Source: an uncultured Lachnospiraceae bacterium (GTDB taxonomy: Bacteria > Bacillota > Clostridia > Lachnospirales > Lachnospiraceae). Taken from it: a stretch of DNA of 64,000 nucleotides. The notes beneath the pieces are model-generated. The model was not told where the DNA came from, made no database searches, and saw only the letters and a list, made by a program, of their open reading frames with translations. A program made the translations under genes and the position numbers. The DNA lies in the NCBI GenBank assembly GCA_910585895.1, contig CAJUHY010000001.1:62001-126000 (forward strand), given 5' to 3'. Shown here piece by piece: positions 28,019 through 37,600 of the stretch (within the stretch, counting starts at the first letter, position 1; every line of letters begins with the position of its first letter).

Positions 28019-28957
28019 CTATTCCACCGCAAAAAACTCCCGAATCTGCCCCAGAATAATCTCCATCAGCCTGGTCCTCGCTTCCAGGCTTGCCCAGGCA
28101 ATATGCGGCGTAATCAAGAGCCTGTCGCTGTCCTTGATGCGTTTTAAGGGATTTTCCCGGCTCATCGGTTCTGCACAGAGCACATCCAGCCCGGCTGCGC
28201 GGATTTCCCTGGATTCCAGCGCTGATGCCAAAGCCTCCTCCGAGACGATGGGACCTCTGCCCAGGTTGAGGAAAATCGCTGATTTCTTCATTCTGGAAAA
28301 CGCCGCTTCATCCATGAGATTCTCTGTCTCCGCCGTCAGCGGCGCATGGACGGACACAATATCCGACTGTTCCAGCAATTCTGCAAAAGAAACACGCTGA
28401 TAGCCCGGCTGGCTATTCTTTCCGGTGGTGGAATAATAGAGGATTTTGCAGCCGAACAGTTTTGCCAATTCCGCCACGCGCCTGCCAATGGCCCCCATGC
28501 CGATAATTCCCCAGGTCATGCCGCATATCTCCGAAAACTTGCGGTCAAAATGGGTGAACATCCGGTCCTCCACATACTTTTCTGATTTCACATACTCGTC
28601 ATAATAGGGAAGATGCTCCAGCAAATAAAACAGCATGGCAAACGTATGCTGTGCCACGGACTCCGTGGAATAGCCTGCCACATTGCGCCAGGCAATGTTA
28701 CGGCTGTCCAGATATTCCTTGTCCAGATTATTCGTGCCGGTCGCCGTGACGCACACTAATTTCAGCTTATCCGCTTTGCCTATCGTCTCTTCGTTGATAG
28801 GGACTTTGTTGAGCACAAGCACATCAGCATCCCTGACCCGCTCACTCGCCTCCTGCGGCGTGGAGAAATTATATTTCACAACCTCCCCCAATTTCTCATA
28901 ACCGGACAAATCAATGTCCTCACCAATTGATTTCGCATCTAAAAATACAATCTTCAT
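28019..28957 (-). CDS. D-2-hydroxyacid dehydrogenase, NAD-dependent
   Basis: A 312-residue member of the D-isomer 2-hydroxyacid dehydrogenase family, which reduces 2-oxoacids such as hydroxypyruvate, glyoxylate or pyruvate with NAD(P)H. The Rossmann motif is seen as GMGAIGRRVAELAKLFG near residue 150. The catalytic set includes the arginine in NLGRGPIVSE, the glutamate in CAEPMSRENPL and the histidine in TPHIAWAS. It follows sbcC by 15 bases and ends next to the SIR2-like remnant. Substrate is not predictable from sequence alone. Confidence 0.9.
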   Translation of the reverse strand: MKIVFLDAKSIGEDIDLSGYEKLGEVVKYNFSTPQEASERVRDADVLVLNKVPINEETIGKADKLKLVCVTATGTNNLDKEYLDSRNIAWRNVAGYSTESVAQHTFAMLFYLLEHLPYYDEYVKSEKYVEDRMFTHFDRKFSEICGMTWGIIGMGAIGRRVAELAKLFGCKILYYSTTGKNSQPGYQRVSFAELLEQSDIVSVHAPLTAETENLMDEAAFSRMKKSAIFLNLGRGPIVSEEALASALESREIRAAGLDVLCAEPMSRENPLKRIKDSDRLLITPHIAWASLEARTRLMEIILGQIREFFAVE

Positions 28958-28972
28958 TCTTCCATCCTCCTA

Positions 28973-31798
28973 TTAGTTATCTATTACCCACCGGGCATGG
29001 CTGCCCCGGTCATTTTTGCTGATGACAAGTTTTCTGTCCATCTGCTCTTTCAATTCCGTGACATGGGAAATAATGCCCACCAGCCGTGTATTTCCAGCCA
29101 GTTCATTGAGAATGCAAATCGCCCTCTGCCTTGCCTCCTCATCAAGAGAGCCAAACCCCTCGTCAATAAACATCGTGTCCAGATGGATTCTGCCAGCGCT
29201 CTTCCCTATCACGTCCGCCAGCCCCAATGCCATGGAAAGAGCGGCAAGAAACGATTCGCCGCCGGACAATGTTTTGACATCTCGCACCTTATCTGTCACT
29301 AAATCGTAAATGTCCAAATCCAGCCCTACTTCCCCCTGTTTCCCCAGGTTTTCCATATCCCGGCATTGCAGCATGAACTGCTCGCCGTTCATCTTCACCA
29401 GCCTTTGGTTTGCTGCACCGATAATGTATCTGAAATACTTGCGCTGTACATACGTCTGCAAATCCATGCGCGCCTGTCCTGCAAGATTGCCATTGGCCGT
29501 GCGGTCTAAATTCCCTATCCAGGCATACTGCTGTTTCAGACGCTCCCGCTCCTGGTAAAGGGCAGCAAGATTCTGTTTCGCGGTGCGGTTTTGTTCGACC
29601 ATGCTGACAAGGCTGCGCAGTTCTTTCTCCAGTGTTTGCGCCTGCTGTTTCAGCCATGTTATCTGCTCAGTCAGTTCCGCTGTCTCCATGGGTTTTTTCC
29701 CTTCTGTCTGTTGCCTTAAAAGTTCATAGCTTTTCTGCTGCTCTTCTAACGCCGCATGGTTAGCTGCCAATGCTTCCCGCAATTCCTGTTGCTCTTTCTC
29801 TGCCTTAGACTTTGCTGTTTCCAATTCCTGCTGCTCTTTCTCGCGGGCTGCAAGCTGTTCCTGAACCTGTTCTTCCCTCTCAAAGGGCAATTCCGCCTGT
29901 AAATCTTCCCGCGCCTGTTCTGCTTTCTCAAAAGCAAGGGCTACTGCAAACTGTTTGTCCTTTAACGTTTCTGACTGTTCTTTCAATGTTACTGCTGCGC
30001 GTTTCTGATCCTCAAGTTTCTCCCGCTGCTTTCCCAAAAGTACTGCTTTCTGCCTGCAGTCTTCCAGACGGACAGATAGCCGTTTCCGCTCCTGCAAAGC
30101 CGACTGCAGCGCAGATTCTATCAGCCCCGTTTGGTATTCTTCGCCAAACATCCGCTGCCCATCCCGCCAAAGCAGCGATTTCAGCTGTTCGCATTGCTCC
30201 TGAATCTTCTGAAACTGTTCCCGGTATTCCTGCAGCGCCTTATCTGCCTGTTCCCTTGCCAGTTTTGCTTCCTCCACCTGCTGTCTGCTGACCGCTGCCC
30301 CGGAACATGCTGCCTTATGCGGATGTTCCCGCGAACCGCAGACCGGACAGGGCTCCCCCTCGGCAAGATTCTGCGCCAGAAATCCTGCCTGGTCCTCAAT
30401 AAACATCTGATAGCTCCTATCATGTTCCTGGCTCTTCTTTTGGTAATCTTCCCACAGAACTTTAAGTTTCTTCTGCCCTTGCTCACGCTTTGCTTCGCTT
30501 GCTTTCCACTGCGTTTCTGTCTGCAGCATTTCCTGTAACAATAATAGCTTCCCGGCATGTTCTTTGTCTTGCTGCACAAGTTCCGGCAAGTTTGCTGCTT
30601 GTGTTTCCAATTCCTGCGTTGCTTTTTCCAATGCCGCAATTTTTTCCTCGGTATCGGCAAGAAGATTTGCCTGTTGATGTAATTTGCGCTCTATTGACTG
30701 TTTCTGTTTCTTCGCCTGTCCTGCTGCCTGCTCCCGCTCTTTTAGTCTCTGATACTTGGGCAGCAGGTTTTTGAAATGAGCCGTCTCCTCCGTCAAAACA
30801 GCCATGCGTACCCGGTAACGCTGCCCAAGGTCTGCCGATAATGTTTCCGATTCTTTCAGCCTGTCCTGCTGCTCCTTCAACATCTGTTGTTTTTGCTGAA
30901 TTTCCTCCTCGGCTTTCCCGACCTGCGCAAAAAGGCGGTTGATTTCCTGCAGCTGGCGCAGTTTATAATTCAGTTCCTCCTGCTGCCCTGACAGTTCTTT
31001 CCCGCGCTCTTTCAGCTGCCTTTCCTGCATTTTCTGTTCACGGATAATCTGCGCCAGGATTTCCTCAATCCGCCCGGAATCTGTCTCTAACCGCTCCCGG
31101 CTCTCCTGCCAGCTTTCCAGGAATTTACTGTCCGCTGCGCAGCGTACCCCTTGAATCTCATGCGCGCAGAGTTTGCGGTTATCTTCCAGTTTCCCATACA
31201 ATGACTTGCTTCTCTCACGAAGACGCTTCTGAATATGCTCATAAATCCCAGTATCAAAAAGCCGGGCAAAAATCTCTTTCCTGTCCTTTGAGGAAGCATG
31301 GAGCAGACGGATAAATTCTCCCTGGGCAATCATGGCAACCTGGGTAAACTGTTCTTTGCCCACGCCAAGAATCTCGGCAATTTTCTCATTGATTTCCCGC
31401 ACTTTTCCAGGAAATTCCCTGCCGTCCGGCATGGTCAGTGAGACAGACGCTGGTTCCATAGTAACAGTCCGCTCGCCGTCTTTGTTTTTGCGTCTGCTCG
31501 GACGCTCATAGCTGGGATTCCTGCGCACCTTGTAACATTCCCCACGGTAAGAAAACACCAGTTCCACGAATGTCGGCACATCCTGGCTGGCATACTGGCT
31601 GCGCATCATCGCTCCCTCCCGCTTGCCTCCGCTGGTCTGGTCGTATAGGGCATAAGTAATCGCATCAAATATCGTGGTCTTACCAGAGCCCGTGTCCCCG
31701 GTAATCAGAAATACGCCGCCCTTTGCCTGGGTAAAATCAATCGTTTCCTCTCCTGCATAGGAGCCAAACGCCGACAGCGTAAGTGTCATGGGCTTCAC
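28973..31798 (-). CDS. sbcC: Exonuclease SbcC (SMC/Rad50-like ATPase subunit)
   Basis: A 941-residue ATPase of the SbcCD nuclease, which processes hairpins and protein-blocked DNA ends. Walker A GDTGSGKTTIFDAI lies near residue 35. Long coiled coils flank a zinc hook (GEPCPVCGSREHPHKA, about residue 490), and the signature LSGGESFLAALSMALGLAD and Walker B TMFIDEGFGSLDEE are at the C-terminus. Translation likely starts at GTG 31798 (MKPMTLTLSAFGSYAG, the family's usual opening), with an AGGAGGGGAGGAG purine tract just upstream. An ATG three codons later is an alternative. sbcD lies directly upstream. Confidence 0.95.
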   Translation of the reverse strand: MKPMTLTLSAFGSYAGEETIDFTQAKGGVFLITGDTGSGKTTIFDAITYALYDQTSGGKREGAMMRSQYASQDVPTFVELVFSYRGECYKVRRNPSYERPSRRKNKDGERTVTMEPASVSLTMPDGREFPGKVREINEKIAEILGVGKEQFTQVAMIAQGEFIRLLHASSKDRKEIFARLFDTGIYEHIQKRLRERSKSLYGKLEDNRKLCAHEIQGVRCAADSKFLESWQESRERLETDSGRIEEILAQIIREQKMQERQLKERGKELSGQQEELNYKLRQLQEINRLFAQVGKAEEEIQQKQQMLKEQQDRLKESETLSADLGQRYRVRMAVLTEETAHFKNLLPKYQRLKEREQAAGQAKKQKQSIERKLHQQANLLADTEEKIAALEKATQELETQAANLPELVQQDKEHAGKLLLLQEMLQTETQWKASEAKREQGQKKLKVLWEDYQKKSQEHDRSYQMFIEDQAGFLAQNLAEGEPCPVCGSREHPHKAACSGAAVSRQQVEEAKLAREQADKALQEYREQFQKIQEQCEQLKSLLWRDGQRMFGEEYQTGLIESALQSALQERKRLSVRLEDCRQKAVLLGKQREKLEDQKRAAVTLKEQSETLKDKQFAVALAFEKAEQAREDLQAELPFEREEQVQEQLAAREKEQQELETAKSKAEKEQQELREALAANHAALEEQQKSYELLRQQTEGKKPMETAELTEQITWLKQQAQTLEKELRSLVSMVEQNRTAKQNLAALYQERERLKQQYAWIGNLDRTANGNLAGQARMDLQTYVQRKYFRYIIGAANQRLVKMNGEQFMLQCRDMENLGKQGEVGLDLDIYDLVTDKVRDVKTLSGGESFLAALSMALGLADVIGKSAGRIHLDTMFIDEGFGSLDEEARQRAICILNELAGNTRLVGIISHVTELKEQMDRKLVISKNDRGSHARWVIDN

Positions 31799-31810
31799 GC
31801 TCCTCCCCTC

Positions 31811-31887
31811 CTTCCTCAGACACAGTATTACTCATTTTTCATCACCCGCTTTCCTCAGACACAATATTACTCATTTTTCATCACCCC
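31811..31887. repeat. 38-bp tandem duplication at the sbcD-sbcC junction
   Basis: Two adjacent near-identical units of about 38 bases (about 31811-31848 and 31849-31887) cover the last codons and stop of sbcD and a second, silent copy behind it. The duplication lengthens the spacer before sbcC. Confidence 0.8.
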
Positions 31888-33034
31888 TACTGTCCACAAT
31901 CTCTTCCACCAGGGCTTCTTCTTCCGCAGTCATCGGCTGCCCCTGCATTTCCTGATAGAACGCGCAAAACAGTTCCATCGGCTGCATGGAGAAATCCTCG
32001 TCCTGCTGCTCGCTTATGCGGTTCCTGGTCCTCGTATTGTCAATCCGCACCTCCAAGACGGCGTCATAGACTTCCTCCAGCTGTTCCTTGGGATGGTACG
32101 GTTCCTTTTCGTCCGTCAAAGTGACGCTGAGGAAATCATGGCGATTGTCTTTCCTTGCCCTGCCGATAATCTCCTGCAGCAGGCCGCGCTCCCTTCGCAC
32201 GTCCTGTATGGGTATCAGGGGAATCGTCTCAATCACAGCTCCTTCCCCTTTAGCCCCCAAGGTTACCATAGTAATGGATTTTTTGTGATGCTCCTCGCTG
32301 ACGGAATATTTGAGCGGCGTTCCGCAATAACGGATATGGGGAGACTTTACCATCTGCGCGCCATGGATATGCCCCAGCGCTGCATAATCAAATTCCGCAA
32401 TCACCGACACATCCACGTTCTCCAATCCGCCCAGGGACACCGCAAGCTGCTCCGATTCACACCGCTCAGGAGCCTGTCCATGATTCGTATAAAATTGATG
32501 GGAAAGCAGCACGTTCCGCTGCCGATAGTCAATCTCTTCCCTTGCCAAAACCTCACGGACTGCGCTCTCATAATCCGTAACCGCGCCCTCTGCAAACAGA
32601 TGGCGCACATAGCCAGGCTTTAGGAAAGGCAGAAGATAGAAATTCACATCCCCATATTCATCACTGAGCACAACTTTTTTCAGATGTTCTTCCTGCTGCG
32701 TGGGTGCGGATACCGACAGGTAAATTTGATGTTTTTCCAGAAATGAGGAGGCATAGCCAAGACGCCTGGCATTGTCATGGTTCCCCGCAATGACCAGTAC
32801 CGGAATGCCCGGCGTAATGGCGGATAGCTCCTGCAAGAATTTATCAAAGACCATATAGGACTCACCGGAAGGCACTGCGTGGTCAAAAATATCGCCGCAG
32901 ATTAAAATTGCATCCGGGCGGTATTCCCGCGCTTTCTCAGCAATCTGGGACAATACCGCCCGCTGGTTTTCCTGCAGACTGTAATAGTGAAGCTGTTTAC
33001 CGATATGAAGATCGGAGAGATGAAAAAACCTCAT
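31871..33034 (-). CDS. sbcD: Exonuclease SbcD (Mre11-like nuclease subunit)
   Basis: A 387-residue metallophosphoesterase, the nuclease subunit of SbcCD. The five phosphoesterase motifs are visible: LSDLHIGKQL, ICGDIFDHAVPS, AGNHDNARRLGY, LLSHQFYTNHG and ALGHIHGAQ. The start ATG at 33034 follows the patatin stop by three bases. The stop lies in the second unit of a 38-bp tandem duplication. It is cotranscribed with the patatin gene upstream and sbcC downstream. Confidence 0.95.
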   Translation of the reverse strand: MRFFHLSDLHIGKQLHYYSLQENQRAVLSQIAEKAREYRPDAILICGDIFDHAVPSGESYMVFDKFLQELSAITPGIPVLVIAGNHDNARRLGYASSFLEKHQIYLSVSAPTQQEEHLKKVVLSDEYGDVNFYLLPFLKPGYVRHLFAEGAVTDYESAVREVLAREEIDYRQRNVLLSHQFYTNHGQAPERCESEQLAVSLGGLENVDVSVIAEFDYAALGHIHGAQMVKSPHIRYCGTPLKYSVSEEHHKKSITMVTLGAKGEGAVIETIPLIPIQDVRRERGLLQEIIGRARKDNRHDFLSVTLTDEKEPYHPKEQLEEVYDAVLEVRIDNTRTRNRISEQQDEDFSMQPMELFCAFYQEMQGQPMTAEEEALVEEIVDSRGDEK

Positions 33035-33037
33035 GCA

Positions 33038-33886
33038 TTACTCCCTTCCCAAATACCGTTTCAGATCTGCCATCTGACGTTTGGCCTGCCGGTATCCTTC
33101 CTCATAGAGCATTGTCAATCTGTCAGGGTTTGACTCTGTCCTGCCGATGCCGTAAGTCGTCTCCGGCGCAATCACGAACACCTCGCCAGATTTCTCCTTT
33201 TCCAACAGCTCTTCCATACAGGCATTATATCTTTCTGGGCGCGTCTTTAAATCCTCCACAATATGAGGATATTTCTTATATAACTTGATGGAAATTTTGC
33301 CCGCACGCTCTGACTTTTTGACATAGCCGCGCTCTCTGGTGAGGATGACGATATTTTTATCGCAGCCCTCCTCCATCGCGTGCTTGTACGGAATGGAATC
33401 CGACACGCCGCCATCAAGATAATAACGTCTGCCGACTTTCACCGGCTGAAAGAGGATGGGCAGCGCACAGCTTGCCACTAACACCTCAAACTTCTCATCT
33501 TTCCTCGGCACTTCCAGATATTCCGCTTTGCCGGTATGGATGTTGGTGACACATGCCTCCACTTTTCCCGGAAACGCTGCAAACGCCTCAAAGTCAAATG
33601 CTTCCAGTTTGTTGGGTATCTCCTCGAAGACAAAGGGAATATTGTAAAAATTCCTGTTTTTCAGCAGGTGATGCACTCCCATATACCTTTTATCATTCAT
33701 GTATTTCTGGATAATCGTCAGATTTCTGCCTTTCTGCCCGGAGAGATAGGACACCCCATAGGCAATGCCTGCCGACACGCCGATAAAATAATCCGGCATA
33801 ATCCCTTCCTCTAAAAATGCATCTGCCACGCCGCAGCTAAACACGGTACGGCTTGCCCCGCCTTCCATGGTTATTCCCAGTTTCAT
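33038..33886 (-). CDS. Patatin-like phospholipase
   Basis: A 282-residue protein with the patatin catalytic dyad: nucleophile elbow GVSAG (in DYFIGVSAGIAYG) and DGG (YYLDGGVSDSIPY). The oxyanion loop GGASRTVFSCGV opens the domain. It is expected to hydrolyse acyl esters of lipids in the cytoplasm. Upstream in-frame starts to 33925 exist, but the family opening MKLGITMEGGA fits the ATG at 33886, with AAAGGA ahead. It begins the operon with sbcD and sbcC. A -10-like TATAAT lies at 33937-33942 with a weak -35. Confidence 0.88.
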   Translation of the reverse strand: MKLGITMEGGASRTVFSCGVADAFLEEGIMPDYFIGVSAGIAYGVSYLSGQKGRNLTIIQKYMNDKRYMGVHHLLKNRNFYNIPFVFEEIPNKLEAFDFEAFAAFPGKVEACVTNIHTGKAEYLEVPRKDEKFEVLVASCALPILFQPVKVGRRYYLDGGVSDSIPYKHAMEEGCDKNIVILTRERGYVKKSERAGKISIKLYKKYPHIVEDLKTRPERYNACMEELLEKEKSGEVFVIAPETTYGIGRTESNPDRLTMLYEEGYRQAKRQMADLKRYLGRE

Positions 33887-33986
33887 GCACTGCTCATTCC
33901 TTTCCGTTCTTTCATTATGTAACATATTCTTCAGCTATTATATTTTGTTATACAGAGAGTTTCCACTCCGTTCCTTTTTGTCTTTA

Positions 33987-34268
33987 TCATTTGTTAAACA
34001 AATCACTGTGTGACCCAGTGCGGCACAATGTCAGCACCAGCACGTCATCTTCAATCCGGTAAATGAGAAGCCAGTCCGGCTGGATGTGACATTCCCTATG
34101 CCCCACCCAGCCGCCTGTTAATTCATGGTCCTTGTTTTTCTCCGGCAATATCTCCCCACGCGACAAAGCACGGATAATATCATCTAGCAGGTCAATGTTT
34201 CGATTACGCTTGATTGACAATTTGTAGTCTTTTTTGAACTTTGTGGTCCAGACAATATCGCGTCTCAT
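33987..34268 (-). CDS. YafQ-type toxin, RelE superfamily mRNA interferase
   Basis: A 93-residue type II toxin. The family features are seen: TTKFKKDYKLSIKR, the basic/charged region HELTGGWVGHRECHIQPDWLLIYRI and C-terminal LVLTLCRTGSHSDLF with the catalytic-type histidine. YafQ-like toxins cut mRNA on the ribosome. The start overlaps the antitoxin stop by four bases (ATGA), giving coupled translation with antitoxin first. Confidence 0.92.
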   Translation of the reverse strand: MRRDIVWTTKFKKDYKLSIKRNRNIDLLDDIIRALSRGEILPEKNKDHELTGGWVGHRECHIQPDWLLIYRIEDDVLVLTLCRTGSHSDLFNK

Positions 34269-34540
34269 CTTTTAAGTTCCCGAAGCGCTTCTTCAACATC
34301 AGAATAATGCCTGACGTCTGGATCATGCGCAATACGCTCCGCCTCTAGCATAGCCGCAATGGTTTCCCGGTTAGGCTGTTCCAGCTTCACATCAAAAGGA
34401 AAACCTCCAACACGGAGAGACTGACGCAGAAAAACGTTGATAGCGGTTGTTAGGTTCATGCCTAATTCACTGTACAGGCTCTCACACTGTTTTTTAATGT
34501 CGCTGTCCATCCGAACGCTAAAATTTGTTGTAGCTGCCAT
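34265..34540 (-). CDS. RelB/DinJ-family antitoxin
   Basis: A 91-residue antitoxin. The N-terminal ribbon-helix-helix (TNFSVRMDSDIKKQCESLYSELGMNLTTAINVFL) binds DNA and the C-terminal part neutralises the toxin encoded just downstream. Expression is likely autorepressed through the palindrome in its promoter. Confidence 0.92.
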   Translation of the reverse strand: MAATTNFSVRMDSDIKKQCESLYSELGMNLTTAINVFLRQSLRVGGFPFDVKLEQPNRETIAAMLEAERIAHDPDVRHYSDVEEALRELKR

Positions 34541-34574
34541 AATATCAACCCCTTTCGCATTTCATTGCACTTAT

Positions 34575-34603
34575 AGTATATGCGTTTTGCAATGCAAAAT
34601 CAA
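34575..34603 (-). promoter_or_regulatory. Promoter and operator of the toxin-antitoxin pair
   Basis: Minus-strand TTGATT (34598-34603) and TATACT (34575-34580) are 17 bases apart. The spacer holds the palindrome TTTTGCAATGCAAAA (34585-34599), a likely site for the ribbon-helix-helix antitoxin. Confidence 0.7.
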
Positions 34604-34637
34604 CTCAACAGCCAGAAAATTCTCTTATATTTTTATC

Positions 34638-37600
34638 TTACCTCGTTACACGAATCTTTTTCGTTACTTTCTTCTTCCCACAGCTGATTGTCAGTTTCGC
34701 TGTTCCGGTTTTATCCCTGGCGGTCAGCTTTACCTTATTTCCTTTGGTCTTGTTCAGCTTGAGAAGCTTCTTGCCCTTGGCGTCTAATTTCCACTTTACC
34801 TTCCCTTTCAAACCATACGGCTTAGCTGTCAAGGTAATGGATTTCTTCATCCTCACAGATAATTTTCCTTTGACCTTAATCACTGGCTTTTGCACAGTAA
34901 CGATAAATGTCGCCGTTAAATTACTGCCGTCCGTTGTTCGCACTGCGACTTTTACTTTCCCTGGCGCTTTCGCCGTCAGCTTACCATCATTTGACATGGT
35001 AGCGACAGATTTCTTGTCGACGCTATAAACAATTCTTTGAGAAGCGCCACTTGGTTTGATTGTCACTTTCATCTGCAGATTCTGATAGGGGTAGATTTTC
35101 TTGCTCTTGGCAGATAAAGAAATGCTTGTCGCCTTGATTGGCTGTTGCACTGGCAGCTGAGCCGGCTGCGCTTCCACTTTGCCCGCGTATGTCCCGCTTA
35201 TCTTCCCTGTCTCCACGGAACTTGTAACTTCTACGGTCATTCTCTTACCAACCTCACTGGCTGTCAGCACATACGACTTATTCGTAGCCCCTGCAACCTT
35301 AACTCCGTTCGCATACCACTGGTAACTTAGCGTTCCGGTATTATTATCCTGAGAAACTGACACTGTCAACGTATCCCCCGGATAAGAAATTCCACCGCTC
35401 CGGCTGGACGATACCACGACCATTCCCGTCAGTTCCGCTGGCTCTTCTGGTCCTAGTCCCGGTCCTGGTTCTTCTTCCTCAAGAATATCTCCTGCATATT
35501 TCCCCTGAATTGTCCCAGTCTCCACAGTACTTGCAACCTTAACTTTCACAGCTTTGCCAATTTCTGCTTCCGTCAGAACATAGGAGGCGTTTGTCGCCCC
35601 GGCAATCGCCGTCTCCCCTGCATACCACTGATAGCTGAAGTTTCCGGTGTTGTTGGTATCATCGCCTACCGTGGCTGTCAGCGTATCTCCTGGATAGGAG
35701 GCGGCCCCTTCCCGGCTTGAGGTTACGGTAACGGTTCCGCTCAGTACTTCCGGCACTATAACATTTGTCGTCACAATATTCGTAAAGTTCATGGCATTCG
35801 TTACATAATTATTCCCCTTTACTCCCAAAACCTCGATGGTATTCATGGCTCCGGTTTCTGACTCTAACAACCGATTGTCCACTACAATGCCTGCCTCTCC
35901 ATTGGTAAGCGGAATCACTGTGCTGCCGCCGACTTCCGCTTTCCTGCCATTTACAAGGAACGTAACCGCATCTACATTGGCATCTGTTACCTTTACCTTG
36001 GCAGTCACCGTGCCGTCTGTGCTGTCCTCCACAGCAGTCACTGTAATCTTAGAGGACACCTGGTTGCCCTGGGAACGATAGAACGCCTGTACATCTGTAA
36101 ACTGCGCGTCCATCCATTCTACACGCTTTTCAATAAAGGTCTTCATAGATTCAACCGCTGCATCGTATCTTTGGCTTGTCGTGCTCACCTTCTGTCCATT
36201 TACAAAAGCAAACCCGCTGCACCTATCATATGAATAAGCCCACTTGTCATCATTAGCCAAAGATGCCGAACGGTACTTTGTCTGTAAGCTGTCAATCACG
36301 CCGCCTTCTTTCATGATATCCTCAATGACAGTTGGACGATTCTTCTTATAGAATTCAAAAGCCTTTGTCGCAAAATAGGGGTCTTTCACTAAATAACGAT
36401 TCCACTGTTCTTTCTGGTATCCTTGCTCCGCAAAACCGCCCTGAAACGTATCCATGCCGCAAAGCGTAGTATGCCAATTATCATACACGAACGGACCCGT
36501 CATACTGTACATATTGATATTGCCCCATGCCCAGTCATAATCCCACGCCGGTCCCATCTTCGCCTTGCCCTCTATATCTTTATAGAGATAAGTGCTGTTC
36601 TTCATAGAGTCCCAATTGTTCACATACTCACACAAGAGCCAGTACTGCAGCAGGGAATCCAGTTCAAAAAGGTCTGTGTAATGGACTTTCTGCCCATTAT
36701 AATCCGCCGTAAAATCAGGGCTGCGCAGCGCTGCCTCATAGGCCTCCAGATAATTCTTGGCAAATGCCATCATCACATCGCTGGTCTTCGCATATTCCGG
36801 CGAGCGGAAAAACATAGGGATATTCCCATATTTCGTGGAAAACGTAGAAATATATTTATACTGGTCTGAAGTAGACCTGAAATCCATATCCAGCAGGAAT
36901 CCGCCTGTAACTTCGGGAATGTCCTCTGCATAATAGTCAGCTATCTGGTAAGTATTGTTTTTAAATGTTACCACCCCGGTCGTCACCCAACTGTAATCCT
37001 GCTCCATCAACTCTTCCAAATCGGATTGTTTCAGTTCAGGATTCTGATTACATATTGCTTCCGCTATGTCATCTGCCAGCCCTTCCCAATCGTGGACATT
37101 GACACGCGCGGAGCCAACACGCACATGTTCCGCCAGCTCATAGATGCCCTGATATTGCCCATTTAAAATCAGCGCCACATTGGTTGTGCCCATGGAGACC
37201 TCCATGCCGATATCCTTGGAAAAATTATGCGCCAGCTCATTTCGCATATTCGTATGGTCAATCATATTTGCCAGAAGCACCCAGTGCTTGTTGGTATTTT
37301 TGTTGGCTTTCTTATTATTCTTGCCGAGCCCCAACAGATTTGACTTCGTGCCAAGCTTTAATTTATATGGTTTTTTCACATTCCATGCCACCGCCTGGCT
37401 CCAGGTAGAATTCCCCCGGCCTTTAATAGTTGTCTTGCCATCGTACCAATAGGACTGGTCGTTAAATTCATCATTCCCCTGTATCTTCATAACGGCATCT
37501 TTTGCTACTGTATTGCTGTTTATGCCCTGCCCGTCATTGGTATCTATATAAACAACCGGAAGTTCACTGCAGTAAGTAGACAGATTCCAGCTCACGCTGC

